DNA from: Lachnospiraceae bacterium
GTDB taxonomy: Bacteria; Bacillota; Clostridia; Lachnospirales; Lachnospiraceae
Length of the DNA: 64,000 nucleotides
NCBI GenBank assembly: GCA_017439665.1
Contig: JAFSIS010000044.1
Coordinates: forward strand, 1-64,000
Direction: 5' to 3'
In this document: piece after piece, positions 59,067-64,000 of the stretch
How the letters are laid out: every line of letters begins with the position of its first letter
How positions within the stretch are numbered: position 1 is the stretch's first letter
Translations under genes and position numbers: made by a program
The notes under the pieces: model-generated
Database searches by the model: none
What the model saw: only the letters and a program-made list of their open reading frames with translations
Told to the model about the DNA's origin: nothing

Positions 59067-59113
59067 AAAAATCCCATAGTCACTGGATTAAACCAGTGAT
59101 TATGGGATTTTTG
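59067..59113. terminator. Bidirectional terminator between the hic operon and carB
   Basis: AAAATCCCATAgTCACTGG and CCAGTGAtTATGGGATTTTT form a long stem with one mismatch, with A and T runs on either side. It serves both convergent transcripts. Confidence 0.9.
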
Positions 59114-59116
59114 ATT

Positions 59117-62100
59117 TTATTTATCCTGAATCTGTGCGTGCAGCTCCTGCAAGGACTGGAGCTTTCCGCCGCCGTGGGCCTTCATGTAGCGAAGTCCTTC
59201 TACGGTAGCTCTTGCCGCTGCCATAGTGGTCATATAAGGAATCTTGGCCTTTACGGCAGCCTTTCTTAAGTAGCTGTCGTCATTGATGCTTTCCTTACCG
59301 GCGGGAGTATTTACGATGAAGTCCACTTCTTTATTGGTGATGGTATCCAGAATGCAGGGACGTCCTTCGTAAAGCTTCTTTACTTTTTTGGCAGGAATAC
59401 CGGCCTGATTGATCATATCACAGGTGGTTCCGGTAGCAATGATATCAAATCCTACCTCATGGAAGCCTGTAGCGATCTCTACCAGCTCCTTCTTATCCCT
59501 GTTGTTTACAGAGAAAAGAACGGTACCGTCCATGGGCAGCTTGGACTGAGTGGCCTCCTGAGCCTTATAGAAGGCTTCACCATAGGAATCGGAAAGTCCC
59601 AAAACCTCACCGGTGGAACGCATTTCCGGTCCCAAAATGGGATCTACTTCCTGGAACATGTTGAAGGGGAAAACAGCTTCCTTCACTCCATAGTAAGGAA
59701 TATATTTCTCCTTCAGTGCAGGGATGGGAGAAGGCTTACCGGTAATCTCTGCGGTGATGATCTCAGTTGCAAGAGGAACCATGCGGATATTACATACCTT
59801 GGATACCAAAGGAACGGTACGGGATGCACGGGGATTGGCCTCCAGCACGTAGACCTTGCCATCTTCAATGGCATACTGCATATTCATCAAGCCCTTTACA
59901 TGCATTTCTTCGGCGATCCGTTTGGTATATTCCTTGATCGTAGCTACATTTTCTTCGGAAATGTGGACACTGGGCAGGACACATGCAGAGTCACCGGAAT
60001 GAACACCGGCAAGCTCAATATGCTCCATTACTGCAGGAACGAAAGCGTGGGTTCCGTCACTGATGGCATCTGCCTCACACTCCATAGCGTGATTCAGGAA
60101 ACGGTCGATCAGAATGGGTCTGTCAGGGGTTACTCCTACGGCAGCCTGCATATAGCCGGTCATGCTCTCATCATCGTAAACCACTTCCATGCCGCGGCCG
60201 CCCAATACGTAAGAAGGACGTACCATTACCGGATAGCCGATTCTGGAGGCAATTTCCAGAGCTTCTTCCACGGTGGTAGCCATACCGGATTCGGGCATGG
60301 GGATTTCCAGTTTTTCCATCATGGCTCTGAACTGATCCCGGTCCTCTGCCAGGTCGATAACAGAAGGGGAGGTTCCCAGGATCTTTACCCCGTTCTTTTC
60401 CAGTTCTGCCGCCAGATTGAGGGGGGTCTGTCCACCAAACTGGGCAATTACACCCACAGGCTGTTCTTTATGATAGATGCTTAATACATCCTCCAGAGTC
60501 AGAGGTTCAAAATAGAGCTTGTCGGAGGTATCATAGTCGGTAGATACGGTCTCAGGATTACAGTTGACGATAATGGTCTCAAAGCCCATTTTTTTCAGAG
60601 CCAGTGCGGCATGTACACAGCAGTAGTCAAATTCGATACCCTGACCGATACGATTGGGACCTCCACCTAAGATCATGATCTTGGGTCTGTCTGTATTTAC
60701 CGGGTTTTTATCCTCGGCATTGTAGGTGGAGTAGTAGTAGGCACTGTTTTCGGTACCGCTTACATGCACACCTTCCCAGCTCTGAGTAAGCCCAAGGCTG
60801 AGCCGTTTGTTACGGATATCCTCTTCAGAAACTTCCAGGATCTGGCTTAAATATTTATCGGAGAAGCCGTTTTTCTTCGCTGTGATCAGAGCATCATCGG
60901 AAGGAAGGCTACCCTTACCTTTCAGCAGAGCCTCTTCTTCTTCCACCAGCTCCTTCATCTGTTCAATAAACCAGGTTTTTACTTTGGTGATCTCAAATAA
61001 TTCGTCTACAGAGGCACCCTTACGCAGAGCTTCATACATGATGAAGTGGCGCTCGCTGGAAGCGTTGCCCAGCATCTTGCAGAGCTGTTCCTTGCTTAAG
61101 GAATCAAAGTTTTTGGCATGGCCCAGACCATAGCGTCCTGTCTCCAGGCTGCGGATGGCTTTCTGGAAGGCCTCCTTATAGGTTTTGCCGATACTCATGA
61201 CTTCACCTACAGCACGCATCTGTGTACCCAGCTTGTCCTCCACGCCCTTAAATTTCTCGAAGGCCCAGCGGGCGAACTTGATCACCACATAATCACCGCC
61301 GGGAACGTATTTGTCCAGGGTGCCGTATTTACCACAGGGAATATCCTTTAAAGTGAGGCCGGCAGCCAGCATGGCAGATACCAGAGCAATGGGGAAGCCG
61401 GTAGCCTTACTTGCCAGAGCAGATGAACGGGAGGTACGGGGATTGATTTCGATAACGATGATACGGTCGGTTACCGGATCATGGGCGAACTGTACATTGG
61501 TTCCGCCGATCACCTGTACCGATTCTACGATTTTGTATGCCTGCTCCTGCAAGCGTTTCTGACACTCTTCAGAAATGGTCAGCATGGGGGCACTGCAGAA
61601 GGAATCACCGGTATGCACACCAAGAGGATCGATATTTTCAATGAAACAGACGGTGATCATATTGCCCTCTGCATCACGGACAACCTCCAGCTCCAGCTCT
61701 TCCCAGCCCAGAATGGATTCTTCTACTAAAACCTGACCTACCAGACTGGCCTGTAAGCCTCTGGAGATAACGGTTTGTAACTCTTCTTTATTATATACCA
61801 GTCCGCCGCCGGCACCACCCATGGTGTATGCGGGACGAAGAACGACGGGATAGCCTAATTTTTCGGCAATGGCAAGACCTTCTTCTACGCTGTAGGCAAC
61901 CTCACTGCGGGCCATTTCAATGCCAAGCTTATCCATGGCGGCTTTAAATTCGATACGGTCTTCACCACGTTCAATGGCATCTACCTGTACACCGATGACT
62001 TTCACATCGTATTTTTCCAGAATACCTGCTTTGTGAAGCTCGGCACAAAGGTTAAGACCGGACTGTCCGCCCAGATTGGGAAGAAGGGCATCGGGTCTTT

Positions 62101-62341
62101 CTTTTTGGATAATCTGTTCCAGTCTCTCTATGTTCAGAGGCTCGATGTAGGTAATGTCTGCTGTTTCAGGGTCGGTCATAATAGTGGCGGGATTGGAGTT
62201 CACCAGGACGATTTCGTAACCCAGCTTGCGGAGAGCCTTGCAGGCCTGGGTGCCGGAATAGTCGAACTCACATGCCTGGCCAATGATGATAGGACCGGAG
62301 CCAATAATAAGTATCTTATGAATATCGCTTCGTTTTGGCAT
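59117..62341 (-). CDS. carB: Carbamoyl-phosphate synthase large subunit
   Basis: 1074 residues, full length, start after AAAGGAGGATAATTCA. Two ATP-grasp halves are evident (ILIIGSGPIIIGQACEFDYSG at the start, ILGGGPNRIGQGIEFDYCC near 555), and the MGS-like allosteric domain is at the end (FDIIATGTTCDMINQAGIPAKKV). It makes carbamoyl phosphate for pyrimidine and arginine synthesis from glutamine-derived ammonia and bicarbonate. No carA is adjacent within the window; the gene stands alone. Confidence 0.97.
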   Translation of the reverse strand: MPKRSDIHKILIIGSGPIIIGQACEFDYSGTQACKALRKLGYEIVLVNSNPATIMTDPETADITYIEPLNIERLEQIIQKERPDALLPNLGGQSGLNLCAELHKAGILEKYDVKVIGVQVDAIERGEDRIEFKAAMDKLGIEMARSEVAYSVEEGLAIAEKLGYPVVLRPAYTMGGAGGGLVYNKEELQTVISRGLQASLVGQVLVEESILGWEELELEVVRDAEGNMITVCFIENIDPLGVHTGDSFCSAPMLTISEECQKRLQEQAYKIVESVQVIGGTNVQFAHDPVTDRIIVIEINPRTSRSSALASKATGFPIALVSAMLAAGLTLKDIPCGKYGTLDKYVPGGDYVVIKFARWAFEKFKGVEDKLGTQMRAVGEVMSIGKTYKEAFQKAIRSLETGRYGLGHAKNFDSLSKEQLCKMLGNASSERHFIMYEALRKGASVDELFEITKVKTWFIEQMKELVEEEEALLKGKGSLPSDDALITAKKNGFSDKYLSQILEVSEEDIRNKRLSLGLTQSWEGVHVSGTENSAYYYSTYNAEDKNPVNTDRPKIMILGGGPNRIGQGIEFDYCCVHAALALKKMGFETIIVNCNPETVSTDYDTSDKLYFEPLTLEDVLSIYHKEQPVGVIAQFGGQTPLNLAAELEKNGVKILGTSPSVIDLAEDRDQFRAMMEKLEIPMPESGMATTVEEALEIASRIGYPVMVRPSYVLGGRGMEVVYDDESMTGYMQAAVGVTPDRPILIDRFLNHAMECEADAISDGTHAFVPAVMEHIELAGVHSGDSACVLPSVHISEENVATIKEYTKRIAEEMHVKGLMNMQYAIEDGKVYVLEANPRASRTVPLVSKVCNIRMVPLATEIITAEITGKPSPIPALKEKYIPYYGVKEAVFPFNMFQEVDPILGPEMRSTGEVLGLSDSYGEAFYKAQEATQSKLPMDGTVLFSVNNRDKKELVEIATGFHEVGFDIIATGTTCDMINQAGIPAKKVKKLYEGRPCILDTITNKEVDFIVNTPAGKESINDDSYLRKAAVKAKIPYMTTMAAARATVEGLRYMKAHGGGKLQSLQELHAQIQDK

Positions 62342-62475
62342 TGAATTATCCTCCTTTTTTCTTCCTTACTATTATTATAGAAAATGAAAAAAAGCACAAG
62401 CAGAAAATAACCGAAATTAAAAAATCTTTCTATAGATTTCCAGAATAAAAACTTGACAGATAAATCAGAAAGATA

Positions 62476-62504
62476 TTGGAAAGGATACAAAAAAATAGTA
62501 TACT
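62476..62504 (+). promoter_or_regulatory. Promoter of the nucleotidyltransferase gene
   Basis: TTGGAA (62476-62481), 17-bp spacer, TATACT (62499-62504). A TTGACA at 62453 lacks a fitting -10. Confidence 0.5.
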
Positions 62505-62581
62505 GTATGAACAGAAGAGAAAAGGCAGACAGAAAAAACGAAACAGTAAGCGAACAGTTTTGTAGAAGAATGGAGGATAAA

Positions 62582-63520
62582 ATGGGAAAACCTACTTTAG
62601 TGATTTTAGCAGCAGGAATGGGAAGCCGTTACGGCGGGTTAAAGCAGATTGACCCAATTGATCAGGAAGGACATAAGATTATCGACTTTTCTATTTATGA
62701 TGCCATGCATGCCGGCTTTGGCAAGGTGGTTTTTATTATTAAAAAAGAGCATGAAGCAGATTTCAGAAGCTGTATCGGTGATGCGGTAAGTAAGCACATT
62801 GAAGTAGAATATGTTTTTCAGGATCTTCAGGACGTTCCTGCCGGATTGAGCATTCCGGAGGGCAGGGTGAAGCCCTGGGGAACCACTCATGCACTGATGT
62901 GCTGTAAAGAGGTGGTAAATGAGCCCTTTGCAGTGATCAATGCAGATGATTATTACGGAAAGAGTGCCTATACGACTCTGGTGGATTTTCTGTCTTCTCA
63001 TGAAGATGTTTCTGTAGGAAATGTAGAGGACAAACCCTCCTATGCCATGGTGGGCTATCAACTAAAGAATACTCTGACGGACAAGGGAAGTGTGGCCAGA
63101 GGCTGCTGTGTTACGGATTCAGCCGGCTTTCTGGCAGAAATCGTGGAAAGAACCAGGATCATCAAGACAGATGAAGGAGCAGCATTCTCAGAGGACGAGG
63201 GGACTACATGGACAGCTATTTCTCCGGATACTCTGGTTTCCATGAATATGTGGGCCTTTTATCCTTCCGTCTTTTCCCTTTTTGAGAAAGCAATGGAGGA
63301 GTTTTTCCTTACCCAGGTAGAAAAAAATCCCATGAAGGCAGAATGCCTGATTCCTACGGAAGTGGGAGGACTGCTGGAAAAGGGCAGGGTAACGGTGAAG
63401 GTACTTTCCTCACAGGATAAGTGGTTCGGTGTCACCTACCAGGAGGACAAGCCCTTCGTGAAGGCTTCCATACAGGAGCTTAAGGACAGGGGTGTATATC
63501 CGGAAAAATTATGGGAATAA
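62582..63520 (+). CDS. Sugar nucleotidyltransferase
   Basis: 312 residues from ATG 62582 (TGGAGGATAAA upstream; the frame extends back to 62453 without a site). The nucleotidyltransferase signature is 'LVILAAGMGSRYGGLKQIDPI', with 'FAVINADDYYG' holding the metal-binding Asp pair. Family members activate sugar phosphates with NTP. The sugar is not clear from sequence. galE follows 62 bp downstream, so the pair probably makes activated sugars for envelope or exopolysaccharide. Confidence 0.85.
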   Translation: MGKPTLVILAAGMGSRYGGLKQIDPIDQEGHKIIDFSIYDAMHAGFGKVVFIIKKEHEADFRSCIGDAVSKHIEVEYVFQDLQDVPAGLSIPEGRVKPWGTTHALMCCKEVVNEPFAVINADDYYGKSAYTTLVDFLSSHEDVSVGNVEDKPSYAMVGYQLKNTLTDKGSVARGCCVTDSAGFLAEIVERTRIIKTDEGAAFSEDEGTTWTAISPDTLVSMNMWAFYPSVFSLFEKAMEEFFLTQVEKNPMKAECLIPTEVGGLLEKGRVTVKVLSSQDKWFGVTYQEDKPFVKASIQELKDRGVYPEKLWE

Positions 63521-63582
63521 ACCGGATAGTTTTTCCATAAAAATAGAAGCGGCTGCTAAAGCAGCAGAGTCAGGAGGAAGAA

Positions 63583-64000
63583 ATGGCAATTTTAGTAACA
63601 GGAGGAGCCGGCTATATCGGCAGCCATACGGTGGTGGAGCTGCAGCAGGCAGGCTATGAAGTAGTGGTACTGGACAATCTCTGTAATTCCAGTGAAAAAT
63701 CCCTTGAAAGAGTGGAAGCGATCACCGGGAAAAAGGTACCCTTTTATCAGGCGGATATTCTGGACAGAGAAGCTTTAGAGAATATTTTTTCCAGGGAGAA
63801 GATCGATTCCTGTATTCATTTTGCAGGGCTTAAAGCAGTGGGAGAATCAGTAGCAAAGCCCTGGGAATATTATGAAAATAATATTGCCGGTACATTGACT
63901 CTGGTGGATGTCATGAGAAAACATAACTGTAAGAATATTATCTTCTCATCCTCGGCGACGGTTTATGGAGATCCTGCCTTTATCCCGATTACAGAGGAGT
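63583..64000 (+). CDS. galE: UDP-glucose 4-epimerase, N-terminal part
   Basis: The first 139 codons before the window ends, start after AGGAGGAAGAA. The Rossmann motif GGAGYIGSH is at the start, followed by [21 protein letters not shown] and SSSATVYGD, all GalE hallmarks (the Ser of the SxnYxxxK catalytic set is in the last segment). It converts UDP-glucose and UDP-galactose. The catalytic Tyr-Lys lie beyond the edge. Confidence 0.95.
   Translation, partial: MAILVTGGAGYIGSHTVVELQQAGYEVVVLDNLCNSSEKSLERVEAITGKKVPFYQADILDREALENIFSREKIDSCIHFAGLKAVGESVAKPWEYYENNIAGTLTLVDVMRKHNCKNIIFSSSATVYGDPAFIPITEE

Noticed and set aside
59459..62344. Several plus-strand open frames opposite carB
   Set aside because: They are shadows of a highly conserved full-length carB.

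Overview
The window reads as a chromosomal segment of a low-to-moderate GC, anaerobic, motile Clostridia, most likely a gut Lachnospiraceae. Supporting signs are strong AGGAGG-type ribosome binding sites, rubrerythrin, a DUF134 regulator, a C_GCAxxG_C_C redox protein, an orphan F420-ligase-like enzyme, a flagellin-type protein, a chemoreceptor, and an ECF-type vitamin transporter behind a cobalamin riboswitch. I see no rRNA, tRNA, CRISPR array, prophage or intact insertion sequence. The species assignment is inference.

Layout. 1-3.6 kb: a partial PAS-like protein, a rhodanese/TtcA-type fusion, an array of four 64-bp hairpin repeats, a hotdog thioesterase and a fused MsrA-MsrB. 3.7-12.2 kb: an accessory-looking stretch with a WYL/SF1 helicase/nuclease protein, two AT-rich orphan genes, two DNA polymerase beta-like nucleotidyltransferases (one frameshifted), an XRE regulator with a 22-bp palindromic operator, a 160-bp nested palindrome and an AAA-ATPase/PD-(D/E)XK protein. 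12.4-19 kb: an OGG-type glycosylase, an iron alcohol dehydrogenase, a flagellinolysin (flagellin carrying an internal HExxH protease) behind a sigma-D-like promoter, a zinc-ribbon protein, and a cobalamin riboswitch with a DUF4430 lipoprotein and an ECF S-component. 19-38 kb: an ABC exporter with a giant coiled-coil permease, a second 64-bp repeat array, a PD-(D/E)XK protein, a DUF5722 secreted protein, a nitroreductase pseudogene, an MCP-flotillin pair, a bifunctional homocysteine methyltransferase/MTHFR, DUF6194/DUF4261 genes including an apparent chimera, an Rpn-type nuclease and a WYL regulator.

38-47 kb: a BlaR1-like protease with its BlaI-like repressor and operator, a diguanylate cyclase, oxidative stress genes (rubrerythrin, Bcp, YaaA), purC and a membrane protein. 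47-54 kb holds the most interesting metabolic locus: an Ntn amidase of the choloylglycine hydrolase/NAAA superfamily, then a promoter driving an SCP2 lipid-binding protein, an alpha/beta hydrolase, a freestanding condensation-domain protein, an acyl carrier protein and an acyl-AMP ligase, ended by a terminator, with a membrane acyltransferase after it. This looks like a dissected NRPS assembly line for acyl amides or esters. 54-64 kb: an SdpR/SdpI-type pair, a 132-bp palindromic element, an F420-ligase-like protein, a YgjP-type peptidase, a HicA-HicB module followed by a SecB-like protein (a candidate toxin-antitoxin-chaperone system), carB, a nucleotidyltransferase and the start of galE.
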